From Bin87 sp965115825 (GTDB taxonomy: Bacteria; Chloroflexota; Dehalococcoidia; Lucifugimonadales; UBA3495): DNA of 64,000 nt. The position numbers and the translations under genes were made by a program. Below are positions 43,161-50,970 of this stretch, one piece after another. The stretch is taken from positions 2,170,001 through 2,234,000 of the forward strand of contig OZ220464.1 of assembly GCA_965115825.1 (NCBI GenBank), in the 5' to 3' direction. The notes below the pieces were generated by a model. The model had not been told where the DNA came from, did no database searches, and saw nothing but the letters and a program-made list of their open reading frames with translations. The stretch's first letter is position 1. Every line of letters begins with the position of its first letter.

Positions 43161-44369
43161 CTAAACCCCGACGCCTTCCCGCTCGGCAACGGAGGGGACG
43201 TCTTTGTCGCCGCGACCGCTGAGGCAGACGATGATTATGTTATCCGGCGGCATAGCAGCGGCCAGGCGGCTGACGTGGTAGATGGCGTGGGCGGATTCCA
43301 GGGCGGGGATGATGCCCTCAGTGCGGCAGAGGAGGCGGAACCCCTCCATGGCTTCGTCGTCGGTTACCGACAGGTATTCTGCGCGGCCCGTAGATTTCAG
43401 CCAACTGTGTTCCGGGCCCACGCCGGGGTAGTCCAGGCCGGCGGAGATGCTGTGGGCCTCCTGGATTTGGCCGTGCCGATCCTGCAAGAGGTAGGACAGG
43501 GATCCATGCAGGACGCCGGGCCGGCCGGCGGAGAGGGTGGCGGAGTGGCGGCCGGTTTCCACGCCTTCGCCGGCGGCTTCTATGCCAACCAGTCTCACGT
43601 GGGTATCGCCGATGAACCGGTAGAAAGTTCCAATGGCGTTGCTGCCGCCACCGACGCAGGCGGCTACGACATCGGGCAGGCGTCCTTCGGCTTCCAGGAT
43701 TTGCTGTCGGGCTTCGGTTCCGATGACCGACTGGAAATCCCGGACCAGCATGGGATACGGGTGGGGGCCGACGACGCTGCCGATAAGGTAATGGGTGGTT
43801 TCGACGTTGGTTACCCAGTCGCGGATGGCCTCGTTGATGGCGTCTTTCAGGGTGCGGGTGCCTGCTTCTACGGGAATGACTTCGGCACCGAGGAGGCGCA
43901 TCCGGTACACGTTTAGGGACTGGCGGACGGTGTCCGCAACGCCCATATAGACGATGCACTGCAAGCCGAGCATGGCGCAGACGGTAGCGGTGGCGACGCC
44001 GTGCTGCCCGGCGCCGGTCTCGGCGATGATGCGCTGCTTGCCCATGCGCTGGGCCAGCAGGCACTGACCCAGGGCGTTGTTGATTTTGTGGGCACCGGTG
44101 TGGGCCAGGTCTTCCCGCTTGAGGTAGATGCGGGCGCCGCCGCAGTGACGAGTGAGGTTCTCCGCGTAGTAGAGGGCAGTGGGACGGCCGGCGTAGTTGC
44201 GCATCAGGTGGTTCAGCTGCTCGGCAAAGCCGGCGTCGTCCTGGGTGGCACGGTAGGCCGTTTCCAGTTCGGAGAGGGCGGCCATTACGGTTTCGGGAAC
44301 GAACTTGCCTCCGAAGTCGCCGAAGCGACCCCGGGCGTCAGGGAGATCAGGGTGGGCAGCGATTACCAT
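43161..44369 (-). CDS. trpB: Tryptophan synthase beta chain
   Basis: TrpB condenses indole with serine to tryptophan using PLP. The start DARGRFGDFGGKFVPETVMAAL is the trpB1 N-terminus. The PLP lysine is in HTGAHKINNALGQ, and GGGSNAIGTFYRF binds the PLP phosphate. SAGLDYPGVGPEHSWL is also diagnostic. 402 residues is normal. The subunit normally works with TrpA, and trpB1-type sequences depend on it, but no trpA gene is in the window on either side. The gene follows trpF after a separating secreted-protein gene. Confidence 0.96.
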   Translation of the reverse strand: MVIAAHPDLPDARGRFGDFGGKFVPETVMAALSELETAYRATQDDAGFAEQLNHLMRNYAGRPTALYYAENLTRHCGGARIYLKREDLAHTGAHKINNALGQCLLAQRMGKQRIIAETGAGQHGVATATVCAMLGLQCIVYMGVADTVRQSLNVYRMRLLGAEVIPVEAGTRTLKDAINEAIRDWVTNVETTHYLIGSVVGPHPYPMLVRDFQSVIGTEARQQILEAEGRLPDVVAACVGGGSNAIGTFYRFIGDTHVRLVGIEAAGEGVETGRHSATLSAGRPGVLHGSLSYLLQDRHGQIQEAHSISAGLDYPGVGPEHSWLKSTGRAEYLSVTDDEAMEGFRLLCRTEGIIPALESAHAIYHVSRLAAAMPPDNIIIVCLSGRGDKDVPSVAEREGVGV

Positions 44370-44415
44370 GGTGGTGCGTCCTTAATTTCGGAGGGTGGGC
44401 GTAGGATTGGCGGGA

Positions 44416-44439
44416 GCGGGCGTTGGCGACGAATTGGCG
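44416..44439 (-). repeat. Duplicated trpF 3'-end segment (copy upstream of trpB)
   Basis: This 24-base stretch equals 45276-45299 inside trpF with one change. On the minus strand it would encode RQFVANAR, against RQFIANAR in trpF. It lies just behind the stop of the secreted protein gene at 44443-45180, so the pair of repeats brackets that gene. Confidence 0.8.
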
Positions 44440-44442
44440 TAA

Positions 44443-45180
44443 TCATCTCGGTGCAGTGGGACTGGGAGTGTAAGTGGGGGTGATGGTGGGAGTGGGACTG
44501 GGGGTGGGACTGGGGGTGAGGGTGGGGGTAAGGGTAACCGTGGGGATTGGAATAGGGGTGTTGGTTGAATCGAGAACGGGGGTAGGGGTGCGGGTTGGAG
44601 TGGCGATGATAGTGAGGGTCCGGGTTGGAGTGAGGGTATGGGTTCGATAGGGAGTGGCGGGCTGGTGGGGCACGGCAGATGGGGACAGTGGGATGGGCAG
44701 AATCAGATCTTGAAAGTAGCCGCTGCCCATATATTGAAAGTGCGGAGCAGGCAAATCTGGCGGCAACATATAGGCTTCGTCGGTGATGCGCCCCAGCTTA
44801 CCTCCGGCGACTACGATTTCGCCGGGGATTCCCAGCGCGTAACAAGTCGGAATGCCCAAGAGTTCGGGAACGGGCCAAGGCATCATTTCATCTGTGTTGC
44901 CGGAAATGTCGTGTTTGACGTGTACGCAGAAGATGCTGTGGCTGTCCTTCCCGCTGGCGGCGATTTGTGCCATGCTGTAGGTAGGCGTACTGAAATACCG
45001 ATTCGACTGGTCATTCCATACCAGATCGATACGGTAGAACACGCCGGTTTGGGCCGGCGTCGGTTCGGCTAGTATAGCGGGTTCGGTGGGTGTGGGCATT
45101 GCGCTTTGGGCTTGCGCCGTGCCACAGGAGATGCCTGCCGCAAGCAACAGCAGCCCGGCGGTTAGCAGAATCTTGCTCAT
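44443..45180 (-). CDS. Secreted protein with Thr/Pro-rich C-terminal tail
   Basis: The product of 245 residues has a signal peptide with a possible lipobox (AAGISC, Cys 19). A globular part of about 130 residues follows (RIDLVWNDQSNRYFSTPTYSMAQIAASGKDSHSIFCVHV...), which I do not recognise. The last 70 residues are TPTPT-type low-complexity sequence that ends at the stop, so the stalk lies C-terminal with no anchor after it. The ATG at 45180 has AAGGAG at spacing six. It separates trpF from trpB on the same strand, and the trpF tail is duplicated beyond its stop, which suggests that it was inserted. The function is unknown. Confidence 0.75.
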   Translation of the reverse strand: MSKILLTAGLLLLAAGISCGTAQAQSAMPTPTEPAILAEPTPAQTGVFYRIDLVWNDQSNRYFSTPTYSMAQIAASGKDSHSIFCVHVKHDISGNTDEMMPWPVPELLGIPTCYALGIPGEIVVAGGKLGRITDEAYMLPPDLPAPHFQYMGSGYFQDLILPIPLSPSAVPHQPATPYRTHTLTPTRTLTIIATPTRTPTPVLDSTNTPIPIPTVTLTPTLTPSPTPSPTPTITPTYTPSPTAPR

Positions 45181-45227
45181 GGGAGTCTCCTTATAGGCGG
45201 GCTTGGCTGAAATACGGCGCAAATCCC

Positions 45228-45926
45228 TTATTCAGGTAGATGCGGATGATGGGCATGGCCGGATGGTTGGTGGTTGCGGGCGTTGGCGATGAATTGGCGG
45301 ATTTTCGTGGGGTCTTTCTCGCCGTTGGTTTCGACGCCGCCGGATACGTCCACGCCCCAGGGATGTACCTGGGCGATGGCGGCGGCTACGTTGTCCGGGG
45401 TCAGGCCGCCGGCGAGGAGGAAGGAGCGCCCGGTCTCGGCAAGGTCGGCGGCGATGCTCCAGTCGAAGGAGTGGCCGGTTCCGCCGTGCAGTCCGGCCAC
45501 CTGGCTGTCCAGCGTAATGGCGCAGCCGGCGGCGGCGTAGGCGTCAATGCGGCGGGCGATGCCGGCGATGGAGACGGCGTCGGTATTATCCGGCACGTGC
45601 AGCACTTTGATTACGCCGGCGCGTTGCTGGATCTGCCGGCAGTAGGCGATGGGTTCCTCGCCGCAGAGCTGGGCAAAATCCAAGCCGGCGACGGCGATGG
45701 TGTCGAGGGCCTCGCGCAGGGGCTGGTCGCCGAACAGGCCGACTGACTGGGGAGGCGACGGGGCGGCAGCGCGCAGCCCATCGGTGATTACCCGGGCCGC
45801 TGCCGGGTCAATGCGGCGGCGACGGCTCGGGACGAAAACGATGCCGATGTAGTCTGCGCCGGCGGCAGCGGCCACTTGTGCGTCGTGGAGGCGACGCACG
45901 CCGCAGATTTTGACCTTCACAGGCAT
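45228..45926 (-). CDS. trpF: Phosphoribosylanthranilate isomerase
   Basis: TrpF catalyses the Amadori rearrangement in tryptophan synthesis. The start VKVKICGVRR has the catalytic Cys in KICG. IGIVFVPSRRRRI, VGLFGD, a catalytic Asp in TLDSQ, and GGTGHSFDW plus LAGGLTPDNV (phosphate binding) all match. The order in the cluster on the minus strand is trpD, trpC, VWA gene, trpF, secreted gene, trpB. The C-terminal 20 residues (NHQPSGHAHHPHLPE) are a His-rich extension after the normal end. A 24-base piece of its 3' end is duplicated before trpB. Confidence 0.94.
   Translation of the reverse strand: MPVKVKICGVRRLHDAQVAAAAGADYIGIVFVPSRRRRIDPAAARVITDGLRAAAPSPPQSVGLFGDQPLREALDTIAVAGLDFAQLCGEEPIAYCRQIQQRAGVIKVLHVPDNTDAVSIAGIARRIDAYAAAGCAITLDSQVAGLHGGTGHSFDWSIAADLAETGRSFLLAGGLTPDNVAAAIAQVHPWGVDVSGGVETNGEKDPTKIRQFIANARNHQPSGHAHHPHLPE
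45276..45299 (-). repeat. trpF 3'-end segment, original copy
   Basis: This is the within-gene partner of the repeat at 44416-44439, 860 bases apart in direct orientation, 23 of 24 bases identical. Confidence 0.8.
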
Positions 45927-46141
45927 TGGCGCTGGCCCAATCCCGTGGGCCGGTTGGTGGGTTGCATTGAGGATTGTTTCTCCTTATACGCCGGAGGCGC
46001 TGACCGCGCTGGTAGAGTTGAAACGTTGGTCTGATTGCGATTTTGATTTGTTGACGGTTGTGGCCGTTGACGACCGAGCGAGCCAGGGTCAGCGGCAAGT
46101 TTATGCTACTTAGTTGTAGGCTGTGGTTAACGGCCGTCTGC

Positions 46142-47827
46142 TCAGCTGACTTGAACGTATTTACCGCCGGTGCCAATGGCATACTGTTTGATTGGCTCAA
46201 ATGAGCCAGCACAGTATGTGTCCATGAACTCTGCGACAGACATTCCCTTAACCCGCCGCATTTTATCTTCCGATAAAATCCATCCACTAGAATCTCCGGT
46301 GTTCGACCAATCAGTTACGTCGGCCCGGGCGATACCGGCGGCGTGGTAGTCGCAAATCAGGTACTCTGCAAAGTTGTACGTTATGACGTCAACGGTCAAA
46401 TTGGGGATGTTGAGGCCTTTGATTACAGAGAGATAAAAATCAGCTTGCCGATGATCACTCGCTATGCCATCCGTGAACAGGACGATTTTATTGGATTTGC
46501 CGTTATTGCCGGCAGAGCGTAGCGCATAATGCGCGAACCTAAGGGCGAGGTAGGTGCGGGTGATTGCGTCTTCCGACTCAGGCAGTGTCCTGAGTCCCGC
46601 TACGGAACGCAGGAATTTGTTTATGCCATCATCGCTGTCCATATCGGTGAAAAGCAGCGGAGAGTAGCTATATTTACCGAAGGTCATCAATTCCACGGAA
46701 AGCGTTGGAAAATGGTCATGGTTGGCGAGGTCGGCAAGAGCGTCTTTAACCTCAGGGAAGTCTGCGGCAAAGGACGGGCTGATGTCAATCAGGAAGAGTG
46801 TGTTTGAGTTACGTGCGATTGTACTGGCGAAGGCTTCGGCGAGACCGAGCGCTGGGGACGGGGTGGGCGTTGGAGTGGAGGTAGGGGTAGATGTCGGGGT
46901 GGGAGTAAGGGTGAGGGTCGGAGTGAAGGTGGGGGTGGGCGTCTGCGTGGCAGTAGCGGTGAGCGTTGGAGTGAAGGTAGGGGTGGGCGTCTGCGTGGCA
47001 GTAGCGGTAAGCGTTGGAGTGAAGGTAGGAGTGGGCGTCTGCGTGGCAGTAGCGGTAAGCGTTGGAGTGAGGGTAGGGGTCGGCGTCGGCGTGTGGGACG
47101 TATGGGGAGTGGTGGATGACGCCGGCGTGTGGGTCGGATAGCGGGTGTGGGTAGGGTATGGGGTGGGAGTGGGGTAGGGCGTGGCGGATAGGGCCGGCGT
47201 TTGGGTTGGATAGGGTGTCTGGGTCGGACGTGGAGTTTGGGATGGGTAAGGTGTGGCGGACGGCAGCGGCGTGAAGGTGGGGTAGAGGGTGACGTTGGGA
47301 GCTAACGTTTGCGTCGGATAGGGCGTGCGCGTCGGACGTGGGGTTTGGAATGGGTAAGGCGTGGCGGACGGCAGCGGCGTGAAGGTGGGATAGAGGGTGA
47401 CGTTGGGAGCTAACGTTTGCGTCGGATAGGGCGTGTGCGTCGGACGTGGAGTTTGGGTGGGGTTAGGGGCAAACGGAGCCGGCACATAGGTAGGGTTGGG
47501 GGCGCCGTTAGGGGCTGGCGGCGGCGCGTAAGTAGGGTTTGGGGTGTAAGTCGGATTGGGGGTGTAGGTGGGGAGAGGCGTTGCTGACGGCGGCGGCGTG
47601 AAGGTGGGATTGGGCGTGGCTGTTGGAGCCGGCACGGTTAATAGGAAGGGCGCGGCAGCTGCGATGCCCGGATTTGGCTCTTGGGGAGAAGACAGGAGGT
47701 ATCCGAAAAGGGCCGCCAAGAGGAGCAGGAGGGCGACGATGATGAGAGAGAGCAGACTTTTCAGCCACTGGGGGATTTGCCAGCGGCGGCCATCGCGGTT
47801 GTCAAATGTAAGGTAGCGGCTCACCAT
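46142..47827 (-). CDS. Membrane-anchored VWA-domain protein with long Thr/Pro stalk
   Basis: This 561-residue protein has a short cytoplasmic N-terminus, one membrane segment at about residues 23-47, a Thr/Pro-rich stalk at about 63-325, and a von Willebrand factor A domain to the end. The MIDAS metal motif DxSxS is intact (D348, S350, S352), with FTDGIASD as the later Asp-containing loop. The stalk is made of internal repeats: two 36-residue units and three 16-residue units. It probably displays a metal-dependent adhesion or sensing domain outside the cell. It separates trpC from trpF on the same strand. The partner is unknown. The stalk length may vary between strains because the repeats are nearly perfect in DNA. 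Confidence 0.85.
   Translation of the reverse strand: MVSRYLTFDNRDGRRWQIPQWLKSLLSLIIVALLLLLAALFGYLLSSPQEPNPGIAAAAPFLLTVPAPTATPNPTFTPPPSATPLPTYTPNPTYTPNPTYAPPPAPNGAPNPTYVPAPFAPNPTQTPRPTHTPYPTQTLAPNVTLYPTFTPLPSATPYPFQTPRPTRTPYPTQTLAPNVTLYPTFTPLPSATPYPSQTPRPTQTPYPTQTPALSATPYPTPTPYPTHTRYPTHTPASSTTPHTSHTPTPTPTLTPTLTATATQTPTPTFTPTLTATATQTPTPTFTPTLTATATQTPTPTFTPTLTLTPTPTSTPTSTPTPTPSPALGLAEAFASTIARNSNTLFLIDISPSFAADFPEVKDALADLANHDHFPTLSVELMTFGKYSYSPLLFTDMDSDDGINKFLRSVAGLRTLPESEDAITRTYLALRFAHYALRSAGNNGKSNKIVLFTDGIASDHRQADFYLSVIKGLNIPNLTVDVITYNFAEYLICDYHAAGIARADVTDWSNTGDSSGWILSEDKMRRVKGMSVAEFMDTYCAGSFEPIKQYAIGTGGKYVQVS
46921..47064 (-). repeat. Coding 48-bp tandem repeat, three copies
   Basis: Three units at 46921-46968, 46969-47016 and 47017-47064 differ by only a few bases. 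Each encodes 16 residues of the TATATQTPTPTFTPTL type in the stalk of the VWA protein. Confidence 0.92.
47291..47506 (-). repeat. Coding 108-bp repeat, about two copies
   Basis: The segment starting GACGTTGGGA at 47291 recurs at 47399 with a period of 108 bases. The unit encodes 36 residues containing TLAPNVTLYPTFTPLPSATP. A further partial copy lies before 47291. The second copy breaks down toward its end. Confidence 0.7.
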
Positions 47828-47867
47828 GGTGGAGGTGCTTGGGCAGTGAACTTACGGTAAGGATTTA

Positions 47868-47898
47868 GGTTCCGGCTTTCGCTGGAACGACGGTGGGA
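47868..47898 (+). repeat. Dispersed intergenic repeat B, copy 3
   Basis: It matches 18519-18549 at 27 of 31 positions. The arm TTCCGGCTTTCGCTGGAA is nearly palindromic. It lies 41 bases upstream of the VWA gene, between it and trpC. Confidence 0.6.
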
Positions 47899-47987
47899 TG
47901 GTATGGGAGTGTAAAGGGGCGGAATAACGATGCGCCGAGGGCTGTAATCCGGGAGTAGGCGGAGGCGTGGTTGGCGGATGGGCGAGC

Positions 47988-48797
47988 TTACCTACCGGGG
48001 GGTGGCAGCGGCGCGGCGGTGAGGGAACGCACTTTAGCGGCGGTGTCGTCGGCAGTGACCAAGGCCTCGCCGACCAGCACGGCATGGACGCCGAAGGGGG
48101 CGAGGCGGGCAAGATCTTCGGGGGCGCTGATGCCGCTTTCGCTGACAATCACCTTATCGGGAGGAATCAGCGGGGCGAGTTCTGCGGTGGTGGACAGGTC
48201 GGTGGTAAAGGTGTGCAGGTTACGGTTGTTGATGCCGATGACCTCCGCGCCGGCGTCAAGGGCAGCGGCGATTTCGGCGGCGCTGTGGGTTTCTACCAAG
48301 GGGGTCATGCCTAATGAACGGCCCACGCCAATCAGTTCGGACAACTGGGGCGGCGACAGGATGTCCACAATCAAGAGGTAGGTATCAGCGCCGATGGCCC
48401 GGGCTTCGTGAATCTGGTAGGGGTCAAAGAGGAAATCCTTGCGGAGCACCGGAGCATTGGCGGAGGCCCCGCTCTCCTTCACAGCGGTAAGGTGGTCGGC
48501 CGTGCCCAGGAAATGGCCGTCGGTGATGACGGAAATGGCGGCTGCGCCATTGGCGGCGTAGGTTGAGGCCAGCTCCACAGGGTCAAAGTTCGCGCGCAGC
48601 AACCCTCGGGACGGCGAGGCTTTCTTGACCTCGGCAATCACGCTGACGCCGGGGCCGCGGAGGGCGTCGGGGAAGTTCAACGCCGGCGAGCGGGCGGCGA
48701 TGCGCTCCCACAAAGCGGACAAAGGAGCAGATGCCTGGGCAGCAACTAGTTCTTCCCGCTTCCGGGCAACGATTTGGTTCAGTATGCTTGCGGGCAT
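47988..48797 (-). CDS. trpC: Indole-3-glycerol phosphate synthase
   Basis: TrpC closes the indole ring to give indole-3-glycerol phosphate. Diagnostic parts are ILNQIVARKREELVAAQ at the N-terminus, VIAEVKKASPSRGLLR with the catalytic Lys, LRKDFLFDPYQIHEARAIGAD, EVIGINNRNLHTFTTDL, and VSESGISAPEDLARLAPFGVHAVLVGEAL. The length of 269 residues is normal. trpD lies 14 bases upstream, so the pair is cotranscribed. Downstream the cluster is interrupted by the VWA gene. Confidence 0.96.
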   Translation of the reverse strand: MPASILNQIVARKREELVAAQASAPLSALWERIAARSPALNFPDALRGPGVSVIAEVKKASPSRGLLRANFDPVELASTYAANGAAAISVITDGHFLGTADHLTAVKESGASANAPVLRKDFLFDPYQIHEARAIGADTYLLIVDILSPPQLSELIGVGRSLGMTPLVETHSAAEIAAALDAGAEVIGINNRNLHTFTTDLSTTAELAPLIPPDKVIVSESGISAPEDLARLAPFGVHAVLVGEALVTADDTAAKVRSLTAAPLPPPGR

Positions 48798-48811
48798 TTG
48801 ATGCGTCTCCT

Positions 48812-49837
48812 TCAGCTTTTTGCTTGCGCCAGTTGCTGAGTCAGTTCAACCATAGCGTCCAATTTTTCGGCGGCGCGCCCATCGGCGATGGCGGCTGACG
48901 CCAGGGCGACGCCCTCTGCCAGGGTTGGCGCCAGGTCGCCGGCTACCAGGGCGGCAGCGCTGTTGAGGACCACGGCATCGCGGAGGGGGCCATATGCGCC
49001 GGACAGGATGCTGCGCATGGCGGCGGCGTTGGCAGCCGGGGGGCCGCCGCGCAGGTCGTCCGGGGTGGCATGGGGCAGACCCAGCTCGCGAGGGCGCGCC
49101 AGGTAGGGGCAGATTTCGCCGTCCAGCACTTCCCAGCCGGTGGTATCGCCGCCAAGAGACAGCTCGTCCATGCCGTCGCTGCTGTGGACGATGATGGCGT
49201 GATGGGCGCCGAAAAGGCGGAGGGCTTCGGCCATCTTGGAGGCGACTTCAGGGTAGCCTACGCCTATGAGCTGGCAGGATACGCCGGCAGGGTTGGTCAA
49301 CGGGCCAAGGACGTTAAACACGGTGCGGATACCGATTTCCCGTCGGACGGGCGCAGCGTAGCGCATGGCGGGATGATAGGTCGGTGCGAACATAAAACCG
49401 ATGCCGATTTCGCGCAGGCAGCGTTCCACCGCTTCCGGGGGGAGATCGATGCGAACGCCGAGAGATTCCAGCACGTCAGCGCTGCCGCACTCGCCGGAGG
49501 CGGCGCGGTTGCCATGTTTGGCGACGGTGAGGCCGGCGCCGGCCACCACGAAAGCGGCGGCGGTGGAGATGTTGAAGGTTCCCTTGCGGTCGCCGCCGGT
49601 GCCGCAGGTGTCGATGGCCGGGCCGTCGGTGCGGACGCGGAGGGACTTTTCGCGCATCACGGTGGCGAACCCGGCGATTTCTTCTGGCGTTTCGCCTTTG
49701 AGGGACAGCGCGGTGAGGTAGGAGCCGAGCTGCGCCGGGGTAGCTTGGCCATCCATTACCTGGCGCATTACGGCGATGGCGTCGCTCATAGAGAGGGATT
49801 CGCCGGCCGTCGCCGCGGATATGGCTTCACGAATCAT
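48812..49837 (-). CDS. trpD: Anthranilate phosphoribosyltransferase
   Basis: TrpD joins anthranilate to phosphoribosyl pyrophosphate. The signature GTGGDRKGTFNISTAAAFVVAGAG is at about residues 81-104, followed by KHGNRAASGECGSADVLESLG and TVFNVLGPLTNPAG. 341 residues is normal. The start MIREAI fits the family, although the ribosome site is weak. It is the first trp gene of the cluster in this window; trpE and trpG are not found nearby. Confidence 0.96.
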   Translation of the reverse strand: MIREAISAATAGESLSMSDAIAVMRQVMDGQATPAQLGSYLTALSLKGETPEEIAGFATVMREKSLRVRTDGPAIDTCGTGGDRKGTFNISTAAAFVVAGAGLTVAKHGNRAASGECGSADVLESLGVRIDLPPEAVERCLREIGIGFMFAPTYHPAMRYAAPVRREIGIRTVFNVLGPLTNPAGVSCQLIGVGYPEVASKMAEALRLFGAHHAIIVHSSDGMDELSLGGDTTGWEVLDGEICPYLARPRELGLPHATPDDLRGGPPAANAAAMRSILSGAYGPLRDAVVLNSAAALVAGDLAPTLAEGVALASAAIADGRAAEKLDAMVELTQQLAQAKS

Positions 49838-49878
49838 CGGGCACCATTGTCGTTGTTTAAGATAGAATGTCGGCCTTT

Positions 49879-49887
49879 ATGATAGCA
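49879..49887 (-). promoter_or_regulatory. Possible extended -10 promoter of the trp cluster
   Basis: TGC-TATCAT on the minus strand lies about 40 bases upstream of trpD. The predicted leader is only about 35 bases, too short for a trp attenuator, and no Trp-codon leader peptide is seen. Confidence 0.35.
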
Positions 49888-50169
49888 CGCTTGGAAGGGA
49901 CAGATTACGATGCCGTGCGAATTGGCACGCCTGCATAAGGCTGTCAGCTCGCATAACCTGGAAGCCGTTGCAACACCTGTGGAGCGCAGCGCGGACACCC
50001 AGTCGTTGGCACGAGACGGGAGTGCCTCTTGTCAAATCGCTAACTGAGTGGAGCAGGCGGCGCCGAGGTCAATGACCGACTGAATCGAGTCAAGCGACTG
50101 CCCGGCTGTGAATAACGTATGCCTTGCGGGGCCCAGACAATCCGGAACGCCCACAAGTGGAGACTACCG
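49888..50169. other. Intergenic stretch between trpD and the amidohydrolase gene
   Basis: No supported gene. A 45-codon + frame at 49910-50047 has a weak GGAAGGGA site but no recognisable product. No RNA gene or repeat is seen. Confidence 0.4.
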
Positions 50170-50970
50170 ATGCGAGTTGACGTTCATACGCACGTTTGGC
50201 CTGACCGTATCGCCGATGCGGTGGCCGATAATATGGCATCCGACCTGGGCTTTAGTCCAATCGCAGCCAATACGGTAAGCGGAATCAAGGCGCACATGGC
50301 GGCGTCCGGCGTGGACAAATCGGTCGTGCTGGGAATAGCGGCGCGGGCGGACCAGGTGCGTCGCGCCAACGACTGGCTGATTTCAATCGCCGACGATACG
50401 CTCGTACCTTTCGGGGCCGTGCATCCCGATCTGGCGGACAGGGGCGGAGAGATACGTTATCTGCGGGAGCACGGGGTAAAGGGCATCAAGATGCACCCGG
50501 TCATCAACGGTTTCTATCCTGATGACCCGCAGTGGTTTCCGGTATACGAGGAGTTGGGCGAGGATATGACGCTGGCGATTCACGCCGGCAGGCTGCCGCA
50601 TCAAGGGCCGGATGAACCTTTGTATGCCGCGCCGGAGCGGATTGCGAATATCGTCCGGCGGTTTCCCAAGCTCAAAGTGATTGCGCTGCACTTGGGCGGG
50701 TTCTATATGCTGGACGAGGCGGAGCGGGCGCTGTTAGGCTACGAGAACGTGCTGGTGGATACCACCTGGCCGCCGTCGATTCGGGAACTTACCGCCGAAA
50801 CGCTGACGGCGATTATTGGCAAGCACGGGGCGCATAAGGTTTGCTTCGGTACGGATTACCCTCTGGTGGATATGGGCAGCGAGTCGGAATACCTGGCGTC
50901 GCTGCCGCTGACATCAGGGCAAGTGGAGGGGATTCTCGGGGAGAATGCTCGGCGGTTTATTGGGATCTAG
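50170..50970 (+). CDS. Amidohydrolase family protein (amidohydrolase 2 type)
   Basis: This 266-residue TIM-barrel metal-dependent hydrolase begins MRVDVHTHVWPDR, with the HxH metal pair. Further likely ligands are the His in GIKMHPVINGFYPDD, the next in TLAIHAGRLPH, and the Asp in CFGTDYPLVD. Family members hydrolyse or decarboxylate small ring or carbonyl compounds. The ATG at 50170 was chosen because the domain starts there and GTGGAG precedes it; an in-frame ATG at 50119 adds an unrelated-looking stretch. The stop overlaps the convergent oligopeptidase gene by four bases. The substrate is unknown. Confidence 0.88.
   Translation: MRVDVHTHVWPDRIADAVADNMASDLGFSPIAANTVSGIKAHMAASGVDKSVVLGIAARADQVRRANDWLISIADDTLVPFGAVHPDLADRGGEIRYLREHGVKGIKMHPVINGFYPDDPQWFPVYEELGEDMTLAIHAGRLPHQGPDEPLYAAPERIANIVRRFPKLKVIALHLGGFYMLDEAERALLGYENVLVDTTWPPSIRELTAETLTAIIGKHGAHKVCFGTDYPLVDMGSESEYLASLPLTSGQVEGILGENARRFIGI

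Noticed and set aside
46722..47141. Plus-strand frame rich in Val/Gly (VGVKVGVGV repeats)
   Set aside because: It is the antisense reading of the Thr/Pro stalk of the VWA protein; the repeat period explains the pattern.
46921..47560. Repeats that could suggest a CRISPR array
   Set aside because: The units are directly adjacent, in frame with a coding stalk, and have no unique spacers.
49910..50047. 45-codon + frame with a weak GGAAGGGA site
   Set aside because: No recognisable product, short, and composition not clearly protein-like; kept only as a note.
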